Positions 15,733 to 24,790 are shown, counted from the first letter of the stretch. The stretch is 64,000 nt of DNA from CAZFLM01 sp964519955 (GCA_964519955.1 CAZFLM010000012.1:56671-120670), one strand, 5' to 3'. The notes: a model not told the origin generated them from the letters alone. Numbers and translations are program-made.

Positions 15733-17505
15733 TCAGTTGGGAAGGCGGTTGCGGGGCGCCTTGGTGCGCTGGCCGTCGGGCAGCACGACGCTCTCGGGCT
15801 CGCCGTTCGCTGCCTGGCTCTTCAGCTCGTCGGCTGTCGGCTGGGGCAGGTTCGAGAAGCCTCGGCCGACGAGCGGCTTCCGGCCTGCGTCGAGCCCCCA
15901 GAACGCGACCGACGGAACGCGGTGGCCATTCCTGGTCACCTCCTCCTGCCGGATGCCCAGATAGCGGACCTCCGGATTGCTGAGCACTTCGCTGAGCGGC
16001 GAGCCCGGCAATGACCGGAGCAGACCCGCGATCTCAGGAGTTAGCGCCACGCCGCCAGGCGCCTGGGCTTGCGCCACCAACTGCGGGCACCGGTGCAGCA
16101 CCACGAGCAAGGAGCGACCCGCGATCGCTTCCTGCATGACAGGGAACTCGGCGACCAGCCGCTGCAGTTGCTTGGGGCTCAGCTCGTCGGCGACAGCAGC
16201 CACCTGCGCGATCGGCAGGCACTTGCCCGGTTTTGCAGCCTGTCGGAGCGCAGACAGGATGCGCTCCGGGATTCTCACCTCGTCCATGGGCCAGGAGATG
16301 GTGGAGACGAGCAGGATGCCGTTGCGCCACTTGGGCATCACGTCGCGGAACCAGGTGCCCAGGGCGGCGCCCCAGAGCGACTGCCAGTACTCGCCGATTG
16401 TGTGCCCGGTCGGGTCGACGAGCATGTCGTTCCGCGGGTCCTCCCGCAGGCGCGCGAACACCGGCACCCGCGCGCCAAGCGCGATGGAGCGCGCGCGGTT
16501 CTCCAGGTCGGTCATGTCGCCGTCCGGTGCCGCCGGTGGCACTCTCAGCGTCGAGGCGTCGGCCGGCGTGATCGGGCTAGGCTGCCCGGTCTGTGCGGCC
16601 ACCGGCGCCACGGTCTTGGCGGACGCTGGATCGTCCTGGCCGTCGCCATCCAGGACCCAGGCGTCGTACATGGCGTTCCGGTAGGTTCGCGCCAGCGGCA
16701 CGCCGCCGGCGATGGGGACCTCTGATTCGCCGAGCCGGCCGGCGTACAGGAGCGGGATTCCGCCGAAGTCCATGCGGTGGAGGACGACCTCGTTGCCCAT
16801 CGGCGTGCCCTCTTGTTGGCCGGCCGCTGCGCCGGGGTGCGAGGCTCCCGGAGCCGGGATGCGCAGTGGTTCGCCGGCGATCGCTCGCTCCAGGTCGTCC
16901 TGGCTCGCGCACTGCTTCACCAGTTCAACCGCCGGCCAGAGGCGTTCGGCTGTCAGGCCGAGGTACAGCTGCTGGGTGTTGCCGTAGATGCTCAGCAGGG
17001 CGGCCTCGCGCTGGGCCTCGCTGCCGTCAACCGCTTGCAGCAGCGTGTCGGCGTGCCGCCGGAAGGCCGTACTCATCCACGACTGGCGCTCCCGCGCGAA
17101 CTGGTCGGCGCGCCACGGGCGGCCAAGGGTGTAGGAGTGCTTCTCCTTGGACCCCTCGGCGTGCCACTCCAGCTCCCCCTTACGGTAGCTGAGCAGCGAC
17201 CAGAGCGCGTTCATTGCGTCGGCCACCGGCAGGCCGTCACAGTAGGCCTGAACGTAGACATCGGCCGTGCCATCCCTGCGGTCGGCCGCCAGGGCGATGC
17301 CGGTGGTCTTGGCGATCTTCTCCAGCAGCGCGCCGAGGCGTGTCCGCGGCTCGCTCAGCGCGATCTTCGTCTCGAGCCGAGCATCGGCGGTGCGCATCTC
17401 GGCGGTGATGGCGCCGGGTTCGGTGGGCCCAGCGTCGGCCAAGCCTTGCGGTACGGGCAGGAGGGCCAGTACCGCAAGGCAGGCGTGGTGTCGCCTGCCT
17501 TGCAT
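15733..17505 (-). CDS. Secreted STN-domain protein of unknown function (copy 1)
   Basis: This 590-residue protein starts at the ATG at 17505 with a signal peptide (HHACLAVLALLPVPQGLADA). About residues 45-115 resemble a secretin/TonB short N-terminal (STN) domain (LGALLEKIAKTTGIALAADR and a following YCDGLPVADAMNALW). The remainder has helical parts, a beta segment (IPLLYAGRLGES) and conserved ISWPMDEVRIPERILSALR, and its function is not recognised. Weakly conserved copies lie at 19650-21428 and, truncated, at 18211-18732. It starts 13 bases after the stop of a small secreted-protein gene, forming a two-gene unit. Extensions upstream of 17505 overlap that gene and are not real. Confidence 0.7.
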   Translation of the reverse strand: MQGRRHHACLAVLALLPVPQGLADAGPTEPGAITAEMRTADARLETKIALSEPRTRLGALLEKIAKTTGIALAADRRDGTADVYVQAYCDGLPVADAMNALWSLLSYRKGELEWHAEGSKEKHSYTLGRPWRADQFARERQSWMSTAFRRHADTLLQAVDGSEAQREAALLSIYGNTQQLYLGLTAERLWPAVELVKQCASQDDLERAIAGEPLRIPAPGASHPGAAAGQQEGTPMGNEVVLHRMDFGGIPLLYAGRLGESEVPIAGGVPLARTYRNAMYDAWVLDGDGQDDPASAKTVAPVAAQTGQPSPITPADASTLRVPPAAPDGDMTDLENRARSIALGARVPVFARLREDPRNDMLVDPTGHTIGEYWQSLWGAALGTWFRDVMPKWRNGILLVSTISWPMDEVRIPERILSALRQAAKPGKCLPIAQVAAVADELSPKQLQRLVAEFPVMQEAIAGRSLLVVLHRCPQLVAQAQAPGGVALTPEIAGLLRSLPGSPLSEVLSNPEVRYLGIRQEEVTRNGHRVPSVAFWGLDAGRKPLVGRGFSNLPQPTADELKSQAANGEPESVVLPDGQRTKAPRNRLPN

Positions 17506-17518
17506 TCCGTCGTTGTCC

Positions 17519-17995
17519 CTAGTCGCCCGTCGTGGGCGTGGTCGTGTCCGGCGGGGTCGAGGTCGGGCCCAGGACAGAGAACCCACTGAACAGCGAGTGG
17601 CTGGTGGTCGCCTGTCCCGTTCCCCATACACCGTAGTCTCCCACACCGAAGCTCCAGGAGTTGCCCACACTGAAGGTCCGCACTTCGCCAATCCCGAAGG
17701 CGTCAATGGCCCCATACATGTACCAAGAGGCCTCTTGTCGGTGGCTTCCGAGCGTAATGGCCCCGGTGACCCAGGTCGCGTAGACCTCGCCGGCGACGGT
17801 TCCTGTGGGCGAGAAGAGGACGGTGCATTGGCCGGACACCACGACGGTGCCATCGGCTGTGCTGACGCTGTACCTACCGTCGACAGGGCTAACAGACTGG
17901 ACTGTGGGGGTGATGGTGACGCTGCACATGCCGGGTCGGACGAGCATGACAAGCGACAGAACGGACAATGCGATTGCGGCGGCACGGCCTGTCAT
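17519..17995 (-). CDS. Small secreted beta-rich protein of unknown function (copy 1)
   Basis: This 158-residue protein starts at ATG 17995 behind AGGAG and has a signal peptide (AAAIALSVLSLVMLVRPGMC). The rest is predicted beta: GTVVVSGQCTVLFSPTGTVA, EVYATWVTGAITLG, FSVGNSWSFGVGDYG. The C-terminus is Thr/Pro-rich. The homologue at 21440-21913 shares the same layout and the NSWSF motif, and each copy immediately precedes an STN-domain gene. The conserved pairing suggests the two products work together outside the cytoplasm, for example as subunits of a surface structure. No family is recognised. Confidence 0.65.
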   Translation of the reverse strand: MTGRAAAIALSVLSLVMLVRPGMCSVTITPTVQSVSPVDGRYSVSTADGTVVVSGQCTVLFSPTGTVAGEVYATWVTGAITLGSHRQEASWYMYGAIDAFGIGEVRTFSVGNSWSFGVGDYGVWGTGQATTSHSLFSGFSVLGPTSTPPDTTTPTTGD

Positions 17996-18210
17996 TGTCG
18001 GTTCTCCTAGGGTGTAGTTCGAGTGCGGAGTCGCCAAGCTGGCCCTTCTGAGACCTGCTAGGGGCGCGCGGGGGCGAGCGTTCTCGCGGCATGGCGCAGC
18101 CCGCGCCGCAGGAGCACTTGCGGTGTCGGCCCAGGTGGCGGAAGTGGAAGCAGTTCGCGAACGACATGCCCAAGTGCACCCGCGATAGGCTCCAAGTACC
18201 GTGTCACAGT

Positions 18211-18732
18211 CTACGGAATCGCTCTGAGGATAGCACCATCTGCGGTCCTAGTCAATCTGTGGCTCAGCGCTCGTGTGAGCCCAGTGTGGGGATTGCACTT
18301 CAGTAGCAGCGCGAACTGGTCGGCGCGCCACGGGCGGCCAAGGGTGTAGGAGTGCTTCTCCTTGGGCCCCTCGGCGTGCCATTCCAACTCCGCCTTGCGG
18401 TAACTGAGCAGCGACCAGAGCCCATTCATAACGTCGGCCACAGGCAGGCCGTCGCAGTAGGCCTGAACGTAGACATCGGCCGTGCCATCCCTGCGGTCGG
18501 CGGCGAGGGCGACGCCGGTTGTCCTGGCGATCTTCTCCAGCAGCGTGCCGAGGCGCGTGCGCGGCTCGCTCAGCGCGATCTTCGTCTCGAGCCGAGCATC
18601 GGCGGCGCGCATCTCGGCGGTGATGGCGCCGGGGTTTTCGGGTGCGGCCGCGCCGTCGGCGCACGCCGCCGTCCTGCTGCAAACGGCCAACGACAGCATG
18701 CAAAGGGCGATGACGGCGGCACGGCCTTCCAT
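18211..18732 (-). pseudogene. Truncated third copy of the STN-domain protein
   Basis: From the ATG at 18732 (AGAGG upstream) the 173-residue product has a signal peptide resembling those of the small beta proteins, then about 110 residues nearly identical to copy 1 (shared TADARLETKIALSEPRTRLG and YTLGRPWRADQFA). After PWRADQFA homology stops and the tail is unrelated. It therefore looks like a gene fused from the start of one unit gene and the STN part of the other, lacking the large C-terminal region. It could be a pseudogene or a stand-alone STN protein. Confidence 0.6.
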
Positions 18733-18874
18733 CTGCTGACCTCTTGTGGCGAAGCGTTGCAGACCGCAGCCGCTCTTCGGTGGAACTGGCAACGGGATTC
18801 CGCGCGGCAGCGGCCGTCACCTGCCGCCGGAGGCGTGTCCGGCACCGATGCGCGTATCGCGCGGGCGTCTTGGC

Positions 18875-19076
18875 GTCTTCACCGAACCTTCATCGATGGG
18901 GTCTATAACATAACCAAGGTCGCGGGGCGCAGCGGTTCCAGTTGATGTGATCGGCCCCATCGGCGGCCTCTGTTGGGAGCTGTGGGCGCAGTCGTGTCGG
19001 TGACACCGTCAAGCTGCGTAGCTCTACCCTCCGTTCTCGATCCGTGCCCCGGGGGCAGCCGGGGCACGGATCGAGA
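18875..19076. repeat. 202-bp intergenic repeat, copy A, ending in a perfect 18-bp hairpin
   Basis: This element and copy B (19366-19567) have the same length and are roughly 80% identical by eye. Shared blocks are GTCTTCACCGAACCTTCAT, GGTCTATAAC, TAACCAAGGTCGCGGG and the terminal hairpin. The hairpin arms at 19035-19052 and 19059-19076 pair over 18 bp around a GGGCAG loop. On the minus strand the element lies upstream of the truncated STN gene, and it contains TTATAG, which could be a -10 box. Confidence 0.75.
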
Positions 19077-19111
19077 TGGCACATGTGCTGATCAAGCTGC
19101 GGTGCTCTATG

Positions 19112-19162
19112 GCGGACCCGCTCGGATCGTTCCCTCGCAGGATCGATCTGAGGCGGGTCCGC
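19112..19162. repeat. Long inverted repeat in the gene-free zone
   Basis: Arms at 19112-19129 and 19144-19162 pair over about 17 bp (outer part GCGGACCCGC with GCGGGTCCGC) with one bulge and one mismatch. On the plus strand a moderately T-rich stretch (TTTGCGTTTG) follows, so this could be a terminator or part of a structured RNA. Confidence 0.5.
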
Positions 19163-19365
19163 TTTGCGTTTGTGGGTGGCGCCGACGCGCCTGCACATCG
19201 GGTCCTGGCAGAGGCGGCCCGGCCTTGCATGCACGGGCCTTCAGTGGGGGGGCGCAGTCTGCCGTCGCTGTCTGTCGGAGCCGGTGCCGCGGTTCCGCAC
19301 GGCCGGAATGCCTGTTGCCGGAGGCGCGTGCGGCCCCGAGGCGCGAACAGCACGCGCGTTTCTGG

Positions 19366-19567
19366 GTCTTCACCGAACCTTCATGTACGGGGTCTATAAC
19401 GTAACCAAGGTCGCGGGCCGCGCCGGTTACAGTTGCTGAAGACGGCCCCTGGGCGGCCTTTGTGGGGAGCTGCAGGCGCAGACGTGTCGGTGACGCGGCC
19501 CGGATGCGTGGCTCTTCACCCCGTTCTCGCAGCCGTGCTCCGGGGGCAGCCGGGGCACGGCTCGAGA
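19366..19567. repeat. 202-bp intergenic repeat, copy B, ending in a 13-bp hairpin
   Basis: This is the second copy of the element at 18875-19076. Its terminal hairpin has arms at 19531-19543 and 19550-19562 and the same GGGCAG loop. Compared with copy A one T:A pair is replaced by G:C and one C:G pair by T:G, so pairing is kept although the sequence changed. That supports selection for structure. Confidence 0.75.
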
Positions 19568-19581
19568 TCCGCAGTTGGTTT

Positions 19582-19625
19582 GGCTGAAGGGCAGGCACAC
19601 TCCTCTCCGTGCCTGCCCTTCAGCC
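19582..19625 (-). terminator. Terminator hairpin after STN-domain copy 2
   Basis: A perfect 17-bp stem (arm beginning GGCTGAAGGGCAGG) with a 10-base loop lies 25 bases beyond the stop of the gene at 19650-21428. No T-run follows on the minus strand. Confidence 0.75.
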
Positions 19626-19649
19626 GTTGTCTGCACTCCCGCAGGCTCA

Positions 19650-21428
19650 TCAGTGCGGCAGAGCGTCTGGAGGCACCGTGATGCGCTCTCCGTTCGGCCG
19701 CGTGATGACCTTGGAGCCGTCGGACGCGGCTCTCTCCTTCTGCTCCTCCAGTGTAGGCTGGCGCACGTTCGCGACCTCGGTGCCTATGGTCTGCCGCCCG
19801 TCCTTGTCCAGCGCCCAGAAGATCATCGCACGCGTCGGCTTGCCCAGGCGCCGGCTGTCCTTCTCGGTGATAGCCAGGTACCTGGCCTCCGCGCGGTCGA
19901 CAACGACGTTGAGCGGCGACGCCGGCAGGGAGTGAATCACGTCCAGCACCTCCGGCGTCAGGGGGACGCCGGTCGGGGATTGCGCCTGGCGGATCAGGTC
20001 CGGGTACCGGTGCATCAGGATGAGCATCCCTCGGCAGCGGATCGCTTCGTCCATCACTGGGAACTCGGTCACGAGACGCGCCAGTTGCCTGGGCGTCAGC
20101 ACATCCGCCACCGCCGCGACGTCGGCGATCGGCAGGTACTCCCCAGGCCTGGACGACCGGCGTAGGGCTGCGAGTATCCGCTCGGGGATGGGGTCATCGT
20201 CCATCGGCCACGAGATGGTGGTTACCAGCAGCACCCCGCCACGCCACTTGGGCATCACGTCCTTGAACCAGGCGCCCAACGCCGTTCCCCACAGCGCCTT
20301 CCAGTACTCCGAGATGGTGTGCCCCACAGGATCGGGGAGCATGTCGTCGCGCTGGTCCTCGCGCAGGCGCACGAACATCGGCTGGCGCGCCTCTACCGCG
20401 ATGGCCTGCATGCGCAGCTCCAGGCTAGACATGCGGCCCTCCGGTTCGCCTGGCGGCACCTGCACCACGCTTGCGGAGCCGGACTCGCGGCCGTCGGTCC
20501 TTGTCGCGGAACCGCCGGCGCGCGTCGCCCCAACCGGCTTGAGCGATGCCGGGTCGTCCTTTGCATCTCCATCCATCAGCCACGCCGCGTACATGCTGTT
20601 ACGGTAGGCGCGCGCCAGAGGCACGCTCCCGGCGATGGGCGTCAGGTTCTCGGAGACAAGCCCGGCGTACAGGATCGGCACGCCGCCGAACGACGCAGGC
20701 GCGAGCGTGAGCGTGTGGTCGCCCGCGAGGTCAGCGTCCGGCGCACCGGCGTGCGCCGCTGAAGCCGCACCATCGGTTCTGATGTTCACCGCCTCGCCGT
20801 CGAGGGCTCGCATGAGCTGCTTCGCTGTGGCGTGCTGCTTCACCAGCCGGACCGCGGACCAGATGCGCTCCGGTGTGAGCGCGATCTCTGGGCGCTCGGC
20901 GTCTCCGTAGATCTGCTTGAGGGCCTGTGCGCGCTGCGCGTCACTGCCATCGACAGCCCCGATCAGGGTCAGTGCCTGCTGCCTGAAGGTGTTCACCATC
21001 CACTCCCGCCGCTCGCGGCTGTACGACCGCGCGCGCGGCGGCTGGGCGAGGCGGTACGACGGGCGGGCCTTCGTACCCCGCAGCTCCCACTCCCACTCGC
21101 CCTTCCGGTAGCTCACGAGTGCCCAGAGGCCGTTCATCACGTCCGCCAGCGGCAACTCCGTGCAGTAGGCCTGGACGTACACGTCGCCCGTTCCGTCCTT
21201 GGCGTCTGCCGATATCTGGACGCCGGTCGCCTTGGCGATCTTCTCTAGCAGCTTGCCCAGCCGGATACGCGGCTCGCTCAGCGCGATTCTAGTTTCGAGC
21301 CGTGGATCTGCTGTCCGCATCTCGCGCGAGATAGCGCCCGGCTCCTTCGGCGCAGTCTGGGCCATGCCTTGCGGCGCCGGCACAAGCACCAGCGCCGCAA
21401 GGCAGGCGATGATCTGCCTGCCTTGCAT
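19650..21428 (-). CDS. Secreted STN-domain protein of unknown function (copy 2)
   Basis: This 592-residue homologue of the protein at 15733-17505 starts at ATG 21428 with a perfect AGGAGGT seven bases upstream, which overlaps the stop of the preceding gene. Signal peptide (IIACLAALVLVPAPQGMAQT) and STN domain (about 45-115; LGKLLEKIAKATGVQISADA) are followed by the family's conserved blocks FGGVPILYAGLVSENL, ISWPMDDDPIPERILAALR and RAMIFWALDKDGRQ. The tight coupling to the small beta protein gene upstream shows that this pair is one expression unit. Divergence from copy 1 is substantial, so both copies have probably been kept by selection. Confidence 0.7.
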   Translation of the reverse strand: MQGRQIIACLAALVLVPAPQGMAQTAPKEPGAISREMRTADPRLETRIALSEPRIRLGKLLEKIAKATGVQISADAKDGTGDVYVQAYCTELPLADVMNGLWALVSYRKGEWEWELRGTKARPSYRLAQPPRARSYSRERREWMVNTFRQQALTLIGAVDGSDAQRAQALKQIYGDAERPEIALTPERIWSAVRLVKQHATAKQLMRALDGEAVNIRTDGAASAAHAGAPDADLAGDHTLTLAPASFGGVPILYAGLVSENLTPIAGSVPLARAYRNSMYAAWLMDGDAKDDPASLKPVGATRAGGSATRTDGRESGSASVVQVPPGEPEGRMSSLELRMQAIAVEARQPMFVRLREDQRDDMLPDPVGHTISEYWKALWGTALGAWFKDVMPKWRGGVLLVTTISWPMDDDPIPERILAALRRSSRPGEYLPIADVAAVADVLTPRQLARLVTEFPVMDEAIRCRGMLILMHRYPDLIRQAQSPTGVPLTPEVLDVIHSLPASPLNVVVDRAEARYLAITEKDSRRLGKPTRAMIFWALDKDGRQTIGTEVANVRQPTLEEQKERAASDGSKVITRPNGERITVPPDALPH

Positions 21429-21439
21429 CGCCTGACCTC

Positions 21440-21913
21440 CTAAGCCGGGGTGCCGGGGTCGATGGGATCGGTAGGGACCGGTACCGGGCCCGCCACGGTG
21501 AACCCGCTGATCTTCCCAGCGCCTGTTGTGGCCCACCCCATCCCTTGGTCCGAGTAGGTGCCTTCGGCGAAGCTCCAGGAGTTGCCGACAGAGAACGTCA
21601 TCTGCGTCCCCATCCCCATCGGATCGATGGACCCGACCATGAGCCAAGACGCGTCCTGCTCATGTCCACCAAGGATGATCCATCCAGTAACCGTGTCCGA
21701 GTAGATCTCGCCGGCAGTCCCGGTCGGCGTGAACCGGATCGTGCACAGGCCAGACACGAGAACGGTGCCGCCGGGAACGCTCACATGGAACGTGGCGCCG
21801 TCGGGGGTCAGTGACACGATGCTGGGCGTGATGGCATGGTCACACCACGCGGGCTGTACGAGTACGGCAAGCGACAGGACCAACAACGCGACGACGGCAG
21901 CACGGCTTCTCAT
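21440..21913 (-). CDS. Small secreted beta-rich protein of unknown function (copy 2)
   Basis: This 157-residue protein starts at ATG 21913 (GGAG upstream) with a signal peptide (AAVVALLVLSLAVLVQPAWC). The body matches copy 1: GTVLVSGLCTIRFTPTGTAG, YSDTVTGWIILGGHEQDASW and FSVGNSWSFAEGTYSDQG. The tail is Pro/Thr-rich (PVPVPTDPIDPG). The stop codon lies 11 bases before the STN-domain gene, whose ribosome binding site overlaps it. A role with the STN protein at the cell surface is inferred from the repeated pairing only. Confidence 0.65.
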   Translation of the reverse strand: MRSRAAVVALLVLSLAVLVQPAWCDHAITPSIVSLTPDGATFHVSVPGGTVLVSGLCTIRFTPTGTAGEIYSDTVTGWIILGGHEQDASWLMVGSIDPMGMGTQMTFSVGNSWSFAEGTYSDQGMGWATTGAGKISGFTVAGPVPVPTDPIDPGTPA

Positions 21914-22263
21914 CGCTGTATCTCCAGGGGAGTCCTGCGGTCGGCGAGACGCCAGAAGGGAGGAGACGAGACCAGACGGCGAGCAGGCTGAGAGTGTGGG
22001 GCGGACCGCGAGCGTGCCCGGTGCCTCGGGCCGCCGTGGAGGATGAGCTTCGGCGCCAGGTTGTCTGGCAGCAGGGACCGTGAGCGGGCATGGGCGAGTT
22101 GCTTCTTCCGGCGTCGCGGTGTAGGGTATTGGTCTCGTACCTAGAACGGATGATGGCACCGGCGACCGCAGATGTCAACTGCCCGGCCGTCTGGGCGCGT
22201 GGCGTTGCACGGGGTGCCGACCCAGGGGCGGTGCCCACGCCTCCCGCACCGGCGCTGCCGGAA
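21914..22263. other. Gene-free region upstream of the copy 2 pair
   Basis: These 350 bases lie between the start of the small beta protein gene and the end of the next minus-strand gene. They should hold the promoter of the 21913-19650 unit and the end of the upstream transcript. No gene, clear promoter boxes or strong hairpin is seen. Confidence 0.4.
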
Positions 22264-23544
22264 TCACCGCCGCTCTGCCGCCTCGCGCTGCCCGGCCGCC
22301 ACCCCCGCGCTGATCGCCCAGTACAGCCCGCACGAGATGACCCCGCTGGTCGGCAGGATGCGCACGTCGTAGCCGGGCACCGTCACCACCGCATCGCCGA
22401 GGGGCCAGTGCTGGTCGATGTAGGTCTCGCCGGCCAGCACGGCCTTCGCCTCCTCCGGCTTGTAGTCCGTGAAGCTCCACGCCAGGGCCGCGCCGGCCGC
22501 CCGCGCCTTCTCCGCGAACCCGCCGAACGTCTCGCCTCGCAGCACGCCGTCGTAGCCGATGCAGAGCACGAAGTCCGAAGGCGACAGCTTGATCGCGTCG
22601 TCCGGGCGGTTCCACTCGATGTAGGCCTTCGCGAAGAGCCCAGGGTCGCCCGGGACGCCGGGCTGCAGCATCGTCGCGTGGCCGAAGAGGTAGGTGTAGA
22701 GCCGACCGCCCTTGGCGCGCGCATCGACGGCCTGCTTCACCGCCCGGTCGATCGCGGCCTGCTCGCCGACGAACACGGCTCGCACGTTCGCCTCCAGCTT
22801 CGCCAGGTACTCGCGGCCGAGGGCTCCGGGCTTCACCGGCGCCACGGGCGCGTCCTCGAAGCGCTTCCCCGCGTGGGTCTTGTTCCGCTCCGCGCTGCCC
22901 GGCACCATGATGCTCTGCCACATGACGGGCATCTTGCCGAGCCGCGTGCACGCCCCCACGAACTCGGCAGTCCACGCCCACACCGCCGCAATCGCTGCAG
23001 GCGGGTCGGTGGGCACGAGCCAGGCGCCGTCGCGCTCGACCAGGCCGCCGTGCGGGGCCGCGTGCGTGTCGAAGGCTGCCGCGAAGGGCACGCCTGCCCG
23101 CCGGGCTTCCGCGATGACGGATGCGCGGCCGAGCAGGATCACCATGTCGCCGCGCTGGGCGAACTGCCGCGCCTGATCGAGATCCTCTCGCAGCCGCGCC
23201 TCCCGCGGGCAGAGCAGGACGATGGTCTTGCCCGGCGTGGCGTCGACGCTGCCGAGCGGCATGATCCCACCGGCGCGCCCGCTGACCTCCGCGACGAACC
23301 AGTCCTCCCCCCAGGGCGCCAGTGTCCAGCCATCGTTCACGAACCGGCGTGCGGCGGCTTCGGCAGACCGGGTCATCGCCGGTACGTCCTTGCGGAGGGC
23401 CTTCACGCAGCCCTGGAGCCAGGCGGTGTAGGCGGTGACGGTCTGGCGCGGGCTGGGGCTAGAGGCACGATCGTCCCGCGGGGTGTGGGCTGAGGCGGCA
23501 TAGCCAACGAGCAGCAGAGCGGTCGCTGCCGAAAGGTGGTGCAT
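22264..23544 (-). CDS. Secreted protein with a possible SIS-like (sugar isomerase) domain
   Basis: This 426-residue protein starts at ATG 23544 behind GGAGG and has a signal peptide (SAATALLLVGYAASAHT). Two Rossmann-like stretches are seen: TIVLLCPREARLREDLDQAR with GDMVILLGRASV, and LSPSDFVLCIGYDGV with FGGFAEKARAAGAALAWSF. The second recalls SIS domains (D-hydrophobic strand, S/Y-x-G turn, then a helix and a strand), but the catalytic serines are not evident. The central part contains a conserved MVPGSAERNKTHAGKRFED segment. SIS domains are normally cytoplasmic, so a secreted one would be unusual. The assignment is tentative. Confidence 0.5.
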   Translation of the reverse strand: MHHLSAATALLLVGYAASAHTPRDDRASSPSPRQTVTAYTAWLQGCVKALRKDVPAMTRSAEAAARRFVNDGWTLAPWGEDWFVAEVSGRAGGIMPLGSVDATPGKTIVLLCPREARLREDLDQARQFAQRGDMVILLGRASVIAEARRAGVPFAAAFDTHAAPHGGLVERDGAWLVPTDPPAAIAAVWAWTAEFVGACTRLGKMPVMWQSIMVPGSAERNKTHAGKRFEDAPVAPVKPGALGREYLAKLEANVRAVFVGEQAAIDRAVKQAVDARAKGGRLYTYLFGHATMLQPGVPGDPGLFAKAYIEWNRPDDAIKLSPSDFVLCIGYDGVLRGETFGGFAEKARAAGAALAWSFTDYKPEEAKAVLAGETYIDQHWPLGDAVVTVPGYDVRILPTSGVISCGLYWAISAGVAAGQREAAERR

Positions 23545-23774
23545 CGTGGCCTCCGGTTGAACTCGCCTGGGCGCGCGAGTATCGGCTGATGTGCAGTCGC
23601 ACTGCATGATAGCCGAGGGGCGCATGGGCGTCAACGTTTGCAGCCCGGCCCGCCAGATGCCGCCCATTCCGCAGGGCGCCCGCCCGCGCGTGGCGAACAT
23701 CAGGCTGTGCGCCACTGCGTGCGAAGCGGATGACCCACGGTTGTCATGCTCACCGTCGCGGCGAGGAGGTCTGC

Positions 23775-24773
23775 ATGCGCGCGCCCACGGTGTCCATGCG
23801 GTCGGCAATGCGAGCCGCCTCACTGGTGGCGGTTGCGCTTGCCCTGGTCGCCGTCTGCCTGGTGGTGCCCCGGGCACTCGCGCCGGCTCGCGTCCCGGTC
23901 GTCTTCGCCACGCTGCCGATGGCCGTGGAGGACTATGCCTGGAGCAGCGCGTCGACGATAATGGCTGCCGGCACGACGCTCGATGGCTTCGGGGTGGTGC
24001 TTGTCTCTTCGGCTGAGACGGCTGTCACTCGCACGATCTGGAAGGGGCCGCAGGCGGATCGGGTGTCGTGCATCGAGGTGCACGCCGGCGGATCCGAGGT
24101 GACGTGGTCGGCCGGCGGCTACTGGTACGCCTGGCAGTCGCGCACCGGCGCAGTTGCAAGATGGCGGCCACCCAAACCGCTGCAGCGTGCCAGATGGCTC
24201 GGCCCGGGCACGTACCTGCTGGCACTCGATGGTGACGCGGGAGATTCGCTGCTGTACGAGGTCGGACCCGGACTGCGCAAGCAGATGCCGGTGGGCCGGC
24301 TTCCGGCGCTGACCGAGGTCGTAGGAAGGTTGCCAGACGGGCGCATCATCGGCGTCGGCGAAGGTTCCTCGAAAGGCGGCACGACGACCGCGCTCATCGA
24401 GATGCTCGGGGATGGACGAGGCGCTCGGACGACGAAGCACGGGCTGCCCATCTCGTCGACCCCCTTCGTCCGTGGTGCGGTCCTCACACCGGACGGCAGC
24501 GGCATCGTGTGGCTCACCGTGGACGCCGGTGGGCTCGCGGCGTACTGGTTATGCAGCTTGCACCTCGCCTCCGACCGTCCGGCTGCCGATGTCTGGGTGA
24601 GCGATACCCAGGGCAGACACTTGCGCCTCTGCGCGTCGATCGATGGCTCGGCTGGGGGATTCATGTTCTCGTCGGACCGAATCGAGGCGCCCTGGGCTTT
24701 GCGCCTCCGACCGGGCGGCCGACAGGCCTCGTACCTGTTCAAGCGTCAAGTGTTCGTCGTCGACATCCAGTAG
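23775..24773 (+). CDS. Membrane-anchored or secreted protein, probable beta-propeller
   Basis: This 332-residue protein starts at ATG 23775 behind AGGAGGT. One hydrophobic N-terminal segment (LVAVALALVAVCLVVPRALA) acts as a signal or anchor. The rest has repeated short beta stretches with Trp and Gly turns (VTWSAGGYWYAW, RTGAVARWRPP, GSGIVWLTVDAGGLAAYWL, GFMFSSDRIEAPW), the pattern of TolB/WD-like propellers. No enzyme motif is visible. It is divergent from the SIS-like gene, with 230 bases between the starts. Confidence 0.6.
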   Translation: MRAPTVSMRSAMRAASLVAVALALVAVCLVVPRALAPARVPVVFATLPMAVEDYAWSSASTIMAAGTTLDGFGVVLVSSAETAVTRTIWKGPQADRVSCIEVHAGGSEVTWSAGGYWYAWQSRTGAVARWRPPKPLQRARWLGPGTYLLALDGDAGDSLLYEVGPGLRKQMPVGRLPALTEVVGRLPDGRIIGVGEGSSKGGTTTALIEMLGDGRGARTTKHGLPISSTPFVRGAVLTPDGSGIVWLTVDAGGLAAYWLCSLHLASDRPAADVWVSDTQGRHLRLCASIDGSAGGFMFSSDRIEAPWALRLRPGGRQASYLFKRQVFVVDIQ

Positions 24774-24790
24774 AGCGCGGAGAGTCCGCT

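Noticed and set aside
17506..17985. N-terminal extension of the STN-domain copy 1 reading frame up to 17985
   Set aside because: It lies over the small secreted-protein gene in another frame; the signal peptide starts at 17505.
18875..19567. Known riboswitch class for the 202-bp repeats
   Set aside because: I compared the conserved blocks with cyclic-di-GMP and similar motifs from memory and found no convincing match.
18800..19640. Several overlapping frames of 70-160 codons in the repeat zone
   Set aside because: They mirror each other on both strands, run through the perfect hairpins and have no ribosome binding sites.
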